A stretch of DNA of 64,000 bases from Leptospiraceae bacterium (GTDB lineage Bacteria; Spirochaetota; Leptospiria; Leptospirales; Leptospiraceae), in assembly GCA_015075105.1 (NCBI GenBank), contig JABTUZ010000001.1, forward strand, positions 569,001-633,000. Reading direction: 5' to 3'. The notes below the pieces were generated by a model. That model ran no database searches and was not told the origin of the DNA. It saw nothing but the letters and a program-made list of their open reading frames with translations. Of this stretch, positions 54,613 through 64,000 are shown one piece after another; position 1 is the first letter of the stretch; each line of letters begins with the position of its first letter. The translations under genes were made by a program, and so were the position numbers.

Positions 54613-56306
54613 TTTCTTTTTGGTTTAGATTTTGTTTTTGTTTTCGTTTTCGTTTTTGGTTTTGGTTTTGTAGTTGAGTTTGAAGTTTTCGATTTTTCAA
54701 AAGAAAATTGGTGAACCTTTTTGTCTTTTGCAGGAATAAAACTCATTGCCCTTTCTGTAAGCGCTGTAATTGTAAGGCTTGGGTTTACTCCCAAATTTAC
54801 TGGAATCATTGATCCGTCACAAATCATTAAATTTTTGTAACCGAATACTCTATTTTGCATATCAATGACTCCTTCGTTAGAGTTTTCTGCTATGCAGGCA
54901 CCCCCCAGAATATGCGCAGTTGTAGGTATATCGAACAGTACTTCACTGTAAGAACTCCTTGGATAGCCGTTAGCTTTTTTGGCAAGTTTTCTAGCAAACT
55001 CATTGGCTACAGGGATATAGGTCGGAATTTTTTCTGATTCTGCCTGAATAGAGGTAAGAGATTTTTCAAACGGCCAAATCCATCTTCTTTTGTGGGCGAT
55101 CTTAATATGGTTGTCTAAGGTTTGCATTACAAGTAGGATAATACTTTTTCTTGCGAAGCCGAAAGGGTTTAGAGTTTTTAAAAATTGGAGAGGTTTCGTG
55201 ATAATGTTTATGAAAAATCTCAACTGTCTTGGAATCTTGCCCCCACCATCCGTTAAGACTGTAGCAAGTAATCCCATTACATCAGAGCCTCTGGAATATC
55301 GAACAGGCTCTATATGGGTATGGGAGTCGGGGTGAACACTCGAAGTAATTGCTATTCCTCTTGAAAAATCATTTTCTTTGTCGGTAGATGTGACTCCGAG
55401 GATAGCCTCACTGTTTGTCCTTACGAATTCTCCGATTTGATTTGACATATTCGGAAGACGGTTTTTCTCTTTTAGTTTAAAGAGTAGCTTCATTGTGCCG
55501 ATTACACCTGCTGAAAAAATAACCCTTTTAGCGCGAAATACTTTTTTCTCTCCTCCAAAAAATCCGGTAGGAGAATCGGTCTTTAGTTCGTAGCCGAGTG
55601 AGCCGTCTTCAGAAAGAGGGATAAGATCTATGACTCTGGTCTCTGGAAATACTTTTGCTCCGAGTTTTTCTGCAAGGTATAGATAGTTTTTATCTAAGGT
55701 GTTTTTTGCATCGTACCTGCAACCAACCATACACCCGCCGCAAAAATTACAACCTGTTCTGTCCGGTCCCTCTCCTTGAAAAAATGGATCTTTTGCCGTG
55801 ACTCCAGATTTCCCGAAATACACTGCCACAGGGGTAGTAGTGAAAGTATTCCCTTTTCCGAATTCTTCTGCGGTTTCTTTCATCAGCTTGTCTGCCTCTG
55901 TTAAAAGCGGGTTGTCGTTTACGCCGAGCATTTTTTGTGCTGTTTTGTAGAATGGGAGTAGTTTTTTTTCTCCACCAAGTTTTTTCATAATAGGTTTTTC
56001 GAGCACGTCTTTATTTGGAATGTATAGAGTATTTGCATACACAAGACTTCCACCTCCAACCCCTGCACCACTCAATATCATTACGTCGTTCAACAGATTG
56101 ATTCTTTGAATTCCGTAACAAAAGGCTCTTGGCATCCATAGAAATTTTCTGATACTCCAGTTGGTCTTTGGAAAGTCATCCGGTTTGAATCGTTTTCCTG
56201 ATTCTAAAACTGCTACCTTATAACCTTTTTGAGAAAGTCTCATTGCAGATACAGACCCACCAAAACCGGAACCAATGATTACCCAATCGTATTCTTCATG
56301 TTGCAT
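54609..56306 (-). CDS. GMC-family FAD oxidoreductase, cholesterol-oxidase-like
   Basis: A 565-residue flavoenzyme. It starts with the FAD dinucleotide fold ([21 protein letters not shown], ending [10 protein letters not shown]), then [16 protein letters not shown], a Cys-rich [21 protein letters not shown] segment and a C-terminal [18 protein letters not shown] plus [16 protein letters not shown]. This combination resembles cholesterol oxidase/GMC members with a CxxCxxxC-like motif rather than glucose oxidase. The last 20 residues are a simple [10 protein letters not shown] tail coded by a hexanucleotide run. Substrate unknown. The corA-like gene overlaps its stop. Confidence 0.87.
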   Translation of the reverse strand: MQHEEYDWVIIGSGFGGSVSAMRLSQKGYKVAVLESGKRFKPDDFPKTNWSIRKFLWMPRAFCYGIQRINLLNDVMILSGAGVGGGSLVYANTLYIPNKDVLEKPIMKKLGGEKKLLPFYKTAQKMLGVNDNPLLTEADKLMKETAEEFGKGNTFTTTPVAVYFGKSGVTAKDPFFQGEGPDRTGCNFCGGCMVGCRYDAKNTLDKNYLYLAEKLGAKVFPETRVIDLIPLSEDGSLGYELKTDSPTGFFGGEKKVFRAKRVIFSAGVIGTMKLLFKLKEKNRLPNMSNQIGEFVRTNSEAILGVTSTDKENDFSRGIAITSSVHPDSHTHIEPVRYSRGSDVMGLLATVLTDGGGKIPRQLRFFINIITKPLQFLKTLNPFGFARKSIILLVMQTLDNHIKIAHKRRWIWPFEKSLTSIQAESEKIPTYIPVANEFARKLAKKANGYPRSSYSEVLFDIPTTAHILGGACIAENSNEGVIDMQNRVFGYKNLMICDGSMIPVNLGVNPSLTITALTERAMSFIPAKDKKVHQFSFEKSKTSNSTTKPKPKTKTKTKTKSKPKRK

Positions 56307-56392
56307 GTTACAAAACCTCTTTGTATGAAATATTTACGGTAAATTATATAACACACCGACGAGGATGATCGCCGGTATTTAAAAAACTTGAA

Positions 56393-57133
56393 CTATGAAG
56401 ATAAGTATTCTCTGTTCATTCTCGCAATGAATGATACGCTGATCTCTTTTGGACATACGGCTTCGCATTCATACTGATTGGAACAATTCCCAAATCCTTC
56501 GTCTTCCATCGCTTTTAGCATTTTTCTTACTCTTTCTTTTTTTTCTACCTGCCCTTGTGGGAGTAATGCAAGATGAGAAACTTTGGCTGCCACAAATAGC
56601 ATCGGAGACGCATTTTTACAAGCCGCAGCGCATGCACCACAACCTATGCAAGTAGCCGCATCCATTGCAAGGTCTGCATCTACTTTTGAAATCGGCAGTG
56701 CATTTGCATCGGGTGCTCCACCGGTATTCACCGATACAAACCCACCGGCTTGCATAATTCTATCATAAGCACCTCTATCCACAACAAGGTCTTTGATTAC
56801 AGGAAATGCTTTTGCCCTCCAAGGCTCGATGTGGACTGTTTCTCCATCTTTAAAGTTGTACATGTGGAGCTGGCAGGCTGTTGTACCTTTTTTTTCACCG
56901 TGGGGAACTCCGTTAATCATCATTGAGCACATACCGCAGATTCCTTCTCTGCAATCGTGGTCAAACGCAATCGGCTCTTCTCCCTTGTTAGTAAGGTCTT
57001 CGTTTACAATATCGAGCATCTCTAAAAAAGAAGCATGCTCACTGATATTTTTTGCCTCGTACTCTACAACTTTCCCTTTATCGTTTTTGTTTTTTTGTCG
57101 CCATACTTTTAGTTTTAGGTTTAGAAAACTCAT
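56393..57133 (-). CDS. sdhB: Succinate dehydrogenase / fumarate reductase iron-sulfur subunit
   Basis: Electron-transfer subunit of complex II. The 246-residue product has the plant-type [2Fe-2S] Cys set in [17 protein letters not shown] and ACQLHM, then bacterial ferredoxin-type sites [13 protein letters not shown] and [15 protein letters not shown] for the [4Fe-4S] and [3Fe-4S] clusters. I start at ATG 57133, which has AAGGAG and overlaps the sdhA stop; the longer frame has no family match in its first 30 residues. Length and pattern resemble the B. subtilis/epsilon-type enzyme. Confidence 0.95.
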   Translation of the reverse strand: MSFLNLKLKVWRQKNKNDKGKVVEYEAKNISEHASFLEMLDIVNEDLTNKGEEPIAFDHDCREGICGMCSMMINGVPHGEKKGTTACQLHMYNFKDGETVHIEPWRAKAFPVIKDLVVDRGAYDRIMQAGGFVSVNTGGAPDANALPISKVDADLAMDAATCIGCGACAAACKNASPMLFVAAKVSHLALLPQGQVEKKERVRKMLKAMEDEGFGNCSNQYECEAVCPKEISVSFIARMNREYLSS

Positions 57134-59043
57134 TTGTAACTCCTTGTAGCTAAATGAACATTGTCGTAAGTTAGTGCTTCTCTGTGCTCTGTTGGTTTTT
57201 TGTCTGTTCCTTGAAATTCCCAAGCAGTGACGTGACAGAATTTATCGTCGTCTCTTTGTGCTTCTCCGTCCGGTGTTTGGTATTCTTCTCTGAAATGCCC
57301 GCCGCAAGATTCTTCTCTTGTGAGTGCATCTGTACAGAGTAATTCTCCGAATTCTAAAAAGTCTGCCACTCTACCGGCCCTTTCTAAGGATTGGTTTAGC
57401 TCTCCGGCTTCACCCGGAACGTTTACATTTTTCCAGAATTCTTCCCTTAGTTCAGGAATTCTTTTTATCGCTTCTTTGAGTCCAGATGCGTTACGTGCCA
57501 TCCCACACTTGCCCCACATGATATGTCCAAGCTCTCTGTGAAATGAGTCAACACTTCTTTTTCCTTTGACAGATAGAAGTTTGTTCGTCTTTTCTTTTAC
57601 ATCAGTTTCTGCTTTTTTGAATTCAGGGTGGTCTGTGTTTGGTTTTTTCGTTCCACTGCTTGCAAGGTAGTTTCCTATTGTATAAGGAAGTACAAAGTAT
57701 CCGTCTGCAAGACCTTGCATCAGAGCGCTCGCACCGAGTCTATTTGCACCGTGGTCACTGAAATTAGCTTCACCGATAACGTGTAGTCCCGGAATATTAC
57801 TCATAAGATTGTAGTCAACCCAGAGTCCTCCCATAGTGTAGTGGACTGCCGGATAGATTCTCATAGGAGTTTTGTACGGGTTTTCATTTGTAATTTTGGA
57901 ATACATATCAAAAAGATTTCCGTAACGGTCGCGAATAACGTCCTCTCCGAGTCTCTTAATCGCATCTTCAAAGTCAAGATACACTCCGAGTCCCGAAGGC
58001 CCGATCCCAAGACCTGCATCACAAGCTTCTTTTGCGCTTCTGGAAGAAATATCCCTTGGAGCTAAGTTTCCAAAGCTAGGGTACTTTCTTTCAAGATAGT
58101 AGTCTCTTTCTTCTTCAGGGATTTCGTAGGAAGGGCGTGTGTCTCCTTTTTTCTTTGGAACCCAAACTCTACCGTCGTTACGAAGAGACTCACTCATCAA
58201 GGTTAGCTTGGACTGGTAGTCTCCACTTACAGGGATACAAGTAGGGTGGATTTGAGTGTAGCATGGGTTTGCAAATAAGGCACCTTTTTTGTATGCGCGG
58301 TAGGTTGCGGTTACGTTGCACCCTTTTGCATTGGTAGATAAGTAGAATACAGGCCCATATCCACCGGTAGCAAGCACAACTGCATCAGCCGCATGAGAAG
58401 AAATTTCTCCTGTCACCATGTCTCTCACTACAATTCCTTTTGCATGTCCATCAATCACTACAAGATCAAGCATTTCAGTTCTATTGTACATTTTTACCGC
58501 ACCAAGACCGATTTGACGAGATAGTGCAGAATAAGCACCGAGTAGAAGCTGTTGACCTGTTTGGCCTTTTGCATAAAATGTTCTGGAAACTTGTGCACCA
58601 CCGAAAGATCGGTTTGCTAAGTGCCCGCCGTATTCTCTTGCAAAGGGCACTCCTTGGGCTACACACTGGTCTATGATTTGAGCTGAGACTTGGGCAAGTC
58701 TGTAAACATTCGCTTCTCTTGCTCTGAAATCTCCACCTTTTACAGTATCATAAAACAACCTGTAAACACTATCACCGTCGTTTTGGTAATTCTTGGCTGC
58801 GTTAATCCCGCCTTGGGCTGCGATACTGTGTGCTCTTCTCGGGCTGTCTTGATAACAGAAACATTTTACTTTGTAGCCGAGTTCTGCAAGAGTGGCTGAT
58901 GCAGAAGCTCCGGCAAGACCTGAGCCTACTACGATCACGTCAAATTTTCTTTTATTGGCTGGGTTGATGAGCTTCATTTCAAATTTGTGCTTGTCCCACT
59001 TTCCTTCGATTGGACCGGATGGTGTTTTTGAATCTAATTTCAT
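57130..59043 (-). CDS. sdhA: Succinate dehydrogenase / fumarate reductase flavoprotein subunit
   Basis: Catalytic FAD subunit of complex II. The 637-residue protein begins [11 protein letters not shown] with AAGGAG upstream, then the FAD fold [23 protein letters not shown], the flavin-attachment stretch [35 protein letters not shown], and [15 protein letters not shown] plus [17 protein letters not shown] with active-site His/Arg. Residues [23 protein letters not shown] are typical of the C-terminal domain. Sits between sdhC (10-base gap) and sdhB (4-base overlap). Confidence 0.96.
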   Translation of the reverse strand: MKLDSKTPSGPIEGKWDKHKFEMKLINPANKRKFDVIVVGSGLAGASASATLAELGYKVKCFCYQDSPRRAHSIAAQGGINAAKNYQNDGDSVYRLFYDTVKGGDFRAREANVYRLAQVSAQIIDQCVAQGVPFAREYGGHLANRSFGGAQVSRTFYAKGQTGQQLLLGAYSALSRQIGLGAVKMYNRTEMLDLVVIDGHAKGIVVRDMVTGEISSHAADAVVLATGGYGPVFYLSTNAKGCNVTATYRAYKKGALFANPCYTQIHPTCIPVSGDYQSKLTLMSESLRNDGRVWVPKKKGDTRPSYEIPEEERDYYLERKYPSFGNLAPRDISSRSAKEACDAGLGIGPSGLGVYLDFEDAIKRLGEDVIRDRYGNLFDMYSKITNENPYKTPMRIYPAVHYTMGGLWVDYNLMSNIPGLHVIGEANFSDHGANRLGASALMQGLADGYFVLPYTIGNYLASSGTKKPNTDHPEFKKAETDVKEKTNKLLSVKGKRSVDSFHRELGHIMWGKCGMARNASGLKEAIKRIPELREEFWKNVNVPGEAGELNQSLERAGRVADFLEFGELLCTDALTREESCGGHFREEYQTPDGEAQRDDDKFCHVTAWEFQGTDKKPTEHREALTYDNVHLATRSYK

Positions 59044-59053
59044 TAGTGACTCC

Positions 59054-59737
59054 TTATATAGGTTGAATGATACCTGCAAGAATTCCTACAGGAACGGAAA
59101 TAAATCCGAGAAAAATAATAAGCGATAAAGCTATGCTTACAAGTTTGATTTTGCCGTCGTACTCTGGTTTGTTTATTCCAAGGGTTTGGAATGCGCTAAA
59201 AAACCCGTGGCTTAGGTGAAAAGACAGTGCAAGCATTGCAAGAAAATATATTGTAGTGATAAAATAGTTTTTGAAACTAAAAATCATCATAGAATACACA
59301 TCCGGTCTCCCCTCAGAGTCGGTTAGCTTAAAAATTTCGGGGTTAGTCACACCAATCGTAAAGTGAAGCAAGTGGTACACTATAAAAAGTGAAATAAGCA
59401 TACCCGAGAAAAACATGGTTCTGGAAGCAAGACTTGCCTGAACTGTTTGAAAATAGGTGTAGCAGATAGGACGAGCTAAGCTATTTTCTCTTGCTAAAAT
59501 TACTCCGGTTGTAACGTGGACAATAAAAATGAGAAAGAGACCGATTCTCAAAATCCATAAAATGAGTCCGAGACTTTTTAGTGTGTGTGCATAGTGGTTG
59601 TATGCGTTTTGACCGAGAAACATCTGTAAATGTCCGAGCATGTGAACAATTACAAAGCCGAGAAGTAAAACTCCTGTTCCCGCCATTAGGAATTTCTTTC
59701 CTATAGAGGATTGAAAAAATCCGATATTGGATTTCAT
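59054..59737 (-). CDS. sdhC: Succinate dehydrogenase cytochrome b subunit
   Basis: Membrane anchor of complex II, in the single large-subunit form with five membrane helices (227 residues) that holds two haems b, as in B. subtilis and delta-proteobacteria. Visible are [56 protein letters not shown] and [19 protein letters not shown], each with a His suitable as haem ligand. No sdhD is present, as expected for this class. It leads the sdhC-sdhA-sdhB operon; GGAG precedes the start. Confidence 0.92.
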   Translation of the reverse strand: MKSNIGFFQSSIGKKFLMAGTGVLLLGFVIVHMLGHLQMFLGQNAYNHYAHTLKSLGLILWILRIGLFLIFIVHVTTGVILARENSLARPICYTYFQTVQASLASRTMFFSGMLISLFIVYHLLHFTIGVTNPEIFKLTDSEGRPDVYSMMIFSFKNYFITTIYFLAMLALSFHLSHGFFSAFQTLGINKPEYDGKIKLVSIALSLIIFLGFISVPVGILAGIIQPI

Positions 59738-59931
59738 TGGAATCTCCTTTAATATTAGGGTTATTTTTGCAAGAGAGTCAGAAAATCTTGGGTTCTGGCT
59801 ACCCGTTGACTATTGATAAGTTAAATTCTATGGAAATATTGAAAAGAAGAAAATTTATTCGATTAAAATAAAGTTTGTTTTTTTATTTTTTAGAGTGCGA
59901 ATAGAAAATTTTTTATATAAAAAATCTAAAA

Positions 59932-59955
59932 TTTGTCCTATCCAACCGTTATACT
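59932..59955 (+). promoter_or_regulatory. Putative cas12a promoter region
   Basis: TATACT (59950-59955) is a good -10 box 34 bases before the cas12a ATG. A matching -35 at the right distance is weak (TCTAAA-like at about 59925-59930). The ten bases TTTGTCCTAT (59932-59941), also seen at the cas9 -35, lie between. AAAGGAAA (59977-59984) is the ribosome binding site. Confidence 0.4.
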
Positions 59956-59989
59956 GGATTGAAAAATTGCAAGTTCAAAGGAAATCTAA

Positions 59990-61987
59990 ATGAAAAAATT
60001 GGAAAATTTCACAAATCTATACTCACTATCAAAAACACTACGATTTGAGTTGAAGCCGATGGGTTCCACAAACGAATGGATCGAAAAAAAAGGATTAATC
60101 AAACAAGACGAAATCCGTGCCGAAGACTATAAAATCGTTAAAAAAATTATTGATAGATACCATAAAAGTTTTATAGAAGAGGCGTTCGAATCAGCATTTA
60201 AAGAAAGACACAAAAAAAATAAAGACACTTTTAAAGAAACAATGGAGGCTATTGTAAATTCATACTCTGAAATTTACTATAAAAAAGAAAAGGCAGACAC
60301 CGATAAAAAGAACTTAGAAAAAATATCCTCGGAAATGAGAAAAGAAATAGTTTCCGTATTTAAAGGAAAATGCAGCGAAGAAATAAAGAAAAAATTTACC
60401 AATTTGTTTAATAAGGAATTAATTAAAGAAGATTTACTTTCATTTTGCGATGACGAAGAAAAAGAGGTGGTGGATAAGTTTTCAGATTTCACCACTTACT
60501 TTAAGGGATTCCATGAAAATAGAAAAAATATGTATTCCGATGAAGAAAAAAGTACAGCGATTTCTTATAGGATCGTTCATGAGAATTTACCGAAGTACTT
60601 AGATAATCTACAAATTATAAAAACAATCAAAGAAAAATACAAAGATTTTGAATGGAAAAACTTAGACTCTAGTTTAAAGAGTATTGACAGTAATTTAAGA
60701 ATAAAAGACTTTTTGGCTGAAGAAGGATTTATTTTAACATTTTCTCAAAAAGGAATAGATCGATATAATCTTGTATTAGGCGGAAAGTCTTTGGACTCTG
60801 GAGAAAAAGTACAGGGATTAAACGAGTTCATAAATTTATACAGACAAAAAAAGAATTTAGACAGAAGACAAATTCCTAATTTAAAAGCGCTTTTTAAGCA
60901 GATACTAAGTGATAGAGAAAAATTTTCTTTTGTTCCAGAAAAATTCAATTCTGGCAGTTCTGTTTTGGAGTCTATACGAGAATATTGTGAAGATGTAATT
61001 TTTTCTAAAATAGAGATAGAGGGGAAAAAAGTTTCTTTTCTAAAGGGATTGGAAAATACTCTGAATAATTGGAAAGGGCACGACTTAAATAAAATATATA
61101 TTTCTAATGATTTGGGTCTTACGAATGTTTCCAATTATTTATTTGGAGATTGGTCTAAGATTCAATCTGCAATGCTTCATTACTACGATGAAAAAATAGC
61201 CGATCCAGATGATCGACTCAAGCAAAGTAAAAAGTACGAAAAAGAAAAAGAAAAATGGATTGGTAGAGAATATTTTTCGATTCAAGAATTGAATGAAGCG
61301 ATTGAACTATATTCAAAGTATATGGAAGAAGAATTTCAACCGGTTACAATTGATTCATATTTTTCGAGCCTAACAACAAGAGATGAAAATAGATCCGAAA
61401 TTCATGTAATCGAAAAAATTGAATCTACTTATAAAGAATTAGGAAATCTATTGAGCCAAGAGTATCCAGAAGAAAAAAATCTAAAATCGGATAAGTCCAG
61501 CGTAGAGAAAATTAAAAATTTTATGGATTCGATCAAGGTTTTACAAAATTTTCTAAAGCCACTTAGTCCAAAAAAAATTCATGATGAAAAAGACCTTAGC
61601 TTTTACAATGAATTTGATATTTTACCGGAGTCTCTTATATCTTTTAATGAGTTATATAATAAAGTCAGAAAATTTTTAACTTCAAAAGAATATTCAGAAG
61701 AAAAGTTCAAATTGAATTTTAAAAACTCAACTCTTCTTGATGGTTGGGATGAAAACAAGGAAACTACAAATTTAAGTATTCTATTGAAAGAAAATGATTC
61801 CTATTATCTTGGAATCATGGATAAAGAAAATAATAAAATTTTTGAAGAGATTCCTAAAGAAAAATCAGATGAAAAAACGATTCAAAAGATGGTATATAAA
61901 CTCCTGCCTGGTCCAAATAAAATGCTTCCCAAAGTATTTTTTTCCGAGAAAGGGCTTTCGATATACAATCCTTCAACAAAAATTTGA
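59990..61987 (+). CDS. Cas12a N-terminal fragment (WED-I, REC lobe, start of PI)
   Basis: 665 residues ending at the in-frame TGA. It starts with the Cas12a hallmark MKKLENFTNLYSLSKTLRFEL, continues through REC1/REC2 with SYRIVHENLPKYLDNL and IGREYFSIQELNEAIELYSKY, and reaches LLPGPNKMLPKVFFSEKGL, which includes the Lys residues that in relatives contact the PAM. The stop is about 20 residues after that motif, inside the PI domain. The product alone would lack RuvC and Nuc and could not cut DNA. Whether it is stable is unknown. Confidence 0.88.
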   Translation: MKKLENFTNLYSLSKTLRFELKPMGSTNEWIEKKGLIKQDEIRAEDYKIVKKIIDRYHKSFIEEAFESAFKERHKKNKDTFKETMEAIVNSYSEIYYKKEKADTDKKNLEKISSEMRKEIVSVFKGKCSEEIKKKFTNLFNKELIKEDLLSFCDDEEKEVVDKFSDFTTYFKGFHENRKNMYSDEEKSTAISYRIVHENLPKYLDNLQIIKTIKEKYKDFEWKNLDSSLKSIDSNLRIKDFLAEEGFILTFSQKGIDRYNLVLGGKSLDSGEKVQGLNEFINLYRQKKNLDRRQIPNLKALFKQILSDREKFSFVPEKFNSGSSVLESIREYCEDVIFSKIEIEGKKVSFLKGLENTLNNWKGHDLNKIYISNDLGLTNVSNYLFGDWSKIQSAMLHYYDEKIADPDDRLKQSKKYEKEKEKWIGREYFSIQELNEAIELYSKYMEEEFQPVTIDSYFSSLTTRDENRSEIHVIEKIESTYKELGNLLSQEYPEEKNLKSDKSSVEKIKNFMDSIKVLQNFLKPLSPKKIHDEKDLSFYNEFDILPESLISFNELYNKVRKFLTSKEYSEEKFKLNFKNSTLLDGWDENKETTNLSILLKENDSYYLGIMDKENNKIFEEIPKEKSDEKTIQKMVYKLLPGPNKMLPKVFFSEKGLSIYNPSTKI

Positions 61988-62182
61988 GACATATATAAAA
62001 AAGGAGAATTTAAACAGGGAGATAGTTTTGAGGAAAAGAGCTTACATTCTCTAATTGATTTTTATAAATCTTCTTTAGCAATACACGAGGATTGGCAAGT
62101 TTTCAACTTTCAATTTCAGAACACTTCCAACTATAAAGATATTTCTCAATTCTATAGAGAAGTAGAGAGTCAAGGTTATAAG

Positions 62183-63805
62183 ATGAGTTTTACACCAATC
62201 TCAAAATCTTATATAGATAAATTGGTAGAAGAAGGGAAACTCTATCTTTTTCAAATTTATAGTAAAGATTTTTCACAGAACAAAAAGAAAAAGGAAGGAA
62301 AACCAAATCTACATACCATTTATTTTAAAACTTTGTTTGATAAAGAAAATTTGAAAGATGTCGTATTGAAGCTAAATGGAAAGGCAGAAGTATTCTATAG
62401 AAAAAAATCCATTGAATACGATGAAAAGAAAATCCACGAAGGATTTCATATAGATAAAATTCGTGGTAAATTTTCTTATCCTATTATAAAAGATAAGAGA
62501 TTTACAGAAAATAAATTCCATTTTCATTTTCCGATTACTTTGAATTTTAAATCGGGTGAAATGAAACAATTTAATGCAAAGGTCAACGAGTTTTTAAAAA
62601 CGAATAAGGATGTGAAAATTATCGGCATAGATCGAGGAGAAAGGCACTTACTCTATATCTCTATAATTGACCAAACCGGAAAAATTTTAAAGCAAGAGTC
62701 TTTAAACCTAATTCAAAACGATCGGAGGTTTTCAAGTGTGAACTATAAAGAAAAACTTCAAACTAAGGAAAACGAAAGAGATAAGGCAAGAAAATCTTGG
62801 GGGACTATAGAAAATATTAAAGAGCTAAAAGAAGGATATTTATCCCAAGTAGTTCTTAAGATTTCTGAGATGATGGTAGAGCATAAAGCAATTGTAGTAT
62901 TGGAAGATTTGAATTTTGGGTTTAAAAGAGGGAGACAAAAAGTAGAAAGACAGGTCTATCAGAAGTTTGAAAAAATGCTTATAGAGAAACTCAACTTTTT
63001 GGTATTTAAAGACAAAAAAGATAACGAGGCAGGTGGAGTTTTGAAGGCGTATCAACTAACGGATAAATTTACGAGCTTTGAAAAAATAGGAAAACAAACT
63101 GGATTTTTATTTTACGTCCCAGCTTGGAACACAAGTAAGATTGATCCAAAAACAGGTTTTGTGAATTTTTTGAATTTGACTTACGAAAATGTAAAACAAG
63201 CAAAGGAGCTTATTAAAAAATTTGAAAGTATTCGGTTTAATACTAAAAATAAGCAGTTTGAGTTTAAAGTAAATTCAAATTCTTTTTTCTCAAAAGAGAA
63301 GGCACCGAGGGAAAGAGTTTGGACGATTTTCTCTACCGATGAAATAAGGTATTTTACTAAAAAGACTCAAAACAGCTCAATTTCTACCCAAGAAATAAAC
63401 GTGAACGAAAAACTAAAAGAGCTATTTAAAGAATCTGGTTATGAAACCGGGATAGAATTAAAAGAAAAAATTTTAGAAAAGGATACTAAGGAATTTTTTA
63501 GCTCTCTAATTTTTTATTTGAGGGTCTTAACGAATTTAAGACAAAATAATGGTAAGACAGGAGAAGATGAAAAAGATTTTATTTTGTCGCCAGTAAAAGA
63601 TAAGTCTGGAAAATTTTTTAATTCGTTGAACGGAAAACATGATGAGCCAAAAGACGCAGATGCAAATGGAGCCTACCACATTGCTCTAAAAGGTTTAATG
63701 AACCTAAAAGTTTTGAGTGAAACAAAAGATGAGGAATTAGAAAGACCCAGTTGGAAAAATAAAAACAAAGACTGGTTGGATTTTATTTGGGAATTCCACG
63801 AATAA
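62183..63805 (+). CDS. Cas12a C-terminal fragment (WED-III, RuvC, Nuc)
   Basis: 540 residues from the first in-frame ATG (62183) to the stop; the 195 bases before it (61988-62182) are also open in the same frame and conserved, so this ATG is not a natural start and has no good ribosome binding site. It holds the rest of the protein: SYIDKLVEEGKLYLFQIYSKDFS, KDKRFTENKFHFHFPIT (crRNA-processing region), RuvC-I to III, and Nuc. All catalytic acids and the Nuc Arg are present. It may be untranslated if no readthrough or reinitiation occurs. Confidence 0.85.
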   Translation: MSFTPISKSYIDKLVEEGKLYLFQIYSKDFSQNKKKKEGKPNLHTIYFKTLFDKENLKDVVLKLNGKAEVFYRKKSIEYDEKKIHEGFHIDKIRGKFSYPIIKDKRFTENKFHFHFPITLNFKSGEMKQFNAKVNEFLKTNKDVKIIGIDRGERHLLYISIIDQTGKILKQESLNLIQNDRRFSSVNYKEKLQTKENERDKARKSWGTIENIKELKEGYLSQVVLKISEMMVEHKAIVVLEDLNFGFKRGRQKVERQVYQKFEKMLIEKLNFLVFKDKKDNEAGGVLKAYQLTDKFTSFEKIGKQTGFLFYVPAWNTSKIDPKTGFVNFLNLTYENVKQAKELIKKFESIRFNTKNKQFEFKVNSNSFFSKEKAPRERVWTIFSTDEIRYFTKKTQNSSISTQEINVNEKLKELFKESGYETGIELKEKILEKDTKEFFSSLIFYLRVLTNLRQNNGKTGEDEKDFILSPVKDKSGKFFNSLNGKHDEPKDADANGAYHIALKGLMNLKVLSETKDEELERPSWKNKNKDWLDFIWEFHE

Positions 63806-64000
63806 AATATACGGTTATATAGGTTTGTGCAGTTGTAGGGGTTGAATAGATTTTAGATTGTAGATAGGTTTTAGAGGATAGATGTAGGTGATGATGTAGG
63901 GGTTGAAAATTTTCAACCCCTACGAATTTATAATTAATAATATTCATCATCATGCCAATTAGCGGGATTATTTTTGATATATTTTGAAATAGTCCAGTAC
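63806..64000. other. Sequence downstream of cas12a
   Basis: 195 bases without a gene. They contain GTAGGGGTTGAA at 63834-63845 and a 28-base perfect palindrome at 63896-63923 (see repeat entry). Between them is a purine-rich stretch with several TAGAT/GTAGG words, including TTGTAGATAG, which resembles only the last bases of a Cas12a direct repeat; the required TCTAC arm is missing, so no CRISPR repeat is called. An array could begin beyond 64000. Confidence 0.55.
63896..63923. repeat. 28-bp perfect palindrome downstream of cas12a
   Basis: GTAGGGGTTGAAAA is followed directly by its reverse complement TTTTCAACCCCTAC. A half copy, GTAGGGGTTGAA, occurs 62 bases earlier. No T-run follows, so it is more like a REP-type intergenic palindrome than a classic terminator, though the hairpin could still stop or protect transcripts. 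Confidence 0.85.

Larger units (their letters stand above)
59990..63805 (+). pseudogene. cas12a: cas12a (type V-A effector) interrupted by one in-frame TGA
   Basis: The reading frame from ATG 59990 to TAA 63803-63805 has 1271 codons plus stop and is open except for TGA at 61985-61987 (codon 666). Across the stop the protein matches Cas12a continuously: MLPKVFFSEKGLSIYNPSTKI before, DIYKKGEFKQGDSF after. At this position FnCas12a has Leu, so TTA to TGA by one base would explain it. Domains in order: WED-I, REC1, REC2, PI, WED, RuvC with IIGIDRGERH (Asp881) and VVLEDLNFGF (Glu972), Nuc with NLRQNN (Arg1184), and DADANGAYH (Asp1222/1224). No other lesion is visible. It may be recently inactivated, misread, or decoded. 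Confidence 0.9.

Noticed and set aside
63840..63895. Possible degenerate Cas12a direct repeat (TTGTAGATAG)
   Set aside because: A V-A repeat needs the hairpin TCTAC-loop-GTAGA. The TCTAC arm is absent and there is no regular spacing, so no CRISPR array is called.

Overview
The window is AT-rich chromosomal DNA that looks like a spirochaete of the Leptospira group (Leptospiraceae). The evidence is indirect but consistent: a protein of the DUF1564 type, which I know essentially only from Leptospira; several lipoproteins with loose spirochaetal lipoboxes; a 7TM-DISM/adenylate cyclase; FecR and PilZ proteins; an orphan fungal-FAS-type acyltransferase; and short interspersed repeats with a GTGGGAACTCC core. 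No rRNA, tRNA or CRISPR array was recognised.

Layout. 1-2624 (minus) is the 5' part of a type II-B (Francisella/FnCas9-like) cas9 that runs off the left edge. 2972-8117 (plus) is core housekeeping: rplM, rpsI, recX, alaS, yajQ and a small VTT/DedA-like membrane protein. 8088-11046 (minus) is an envelope/LPS-type operon (family 2 glycosyltransferase, unknown protein, gmhA, ABC ATPase), divergent from an O-antigen ligase-like protein. 12991-20488 is a more accessory stretch seeded with a dispersed ~65-bp repeat family: three tandem copies, two inverted copies and two single copies. Between them lie an RRM protein / acyltransferase / Dps operon, a DUF1564 gene and a hmuY-hmuR haem-uptake pair preceded by a Fur-like operator. 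20489-28602 holds secreted proteins and lipoproteins, a vapBC-type toxin-antitoxin module, a DUF1640-like coiled-coil protein, a FecR lipoprotein and an adenylate cyclase.

28700-37232 contains PilZ, acyl-CoA dehydrogenase, aminotransferase, STAS, bcp-pepA and Ppx/GppA genes. 37471-43629 is the rod-shape operon mreB-mreC-mreD-mrdA-rodA with tight stop/start overlaps. 43634-51911 carries a chemoreceptor, cysE, a TPR/propeller protein, sppA, surE and a TPR protein. 51919-59737 (minus) holds a DUF350 membrane protein, map, a CorA-like transporter with an altered GMN motif, a GMC oxidoreductase and the three-subunit succinate dehydrogenase sdhCAB.

59990-63805 (plus) is a full-length Cas12a reading frame interrupted by one in-frame TGA at codon 666, inside the PAM-interacting domain. 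All RuvC and Nuc catalytic residues downstream are intact and the frame is otherwise open, so the lesion looks very recent, or it is a sequencing error or a recoded stop. Two different class 2 CRISPR effectors (II-B Cas9 and V-A Cas12a), about 57 kb apart and separated by core genes, are the most notable content. No adaptation genes or arrays for either are inside the window.
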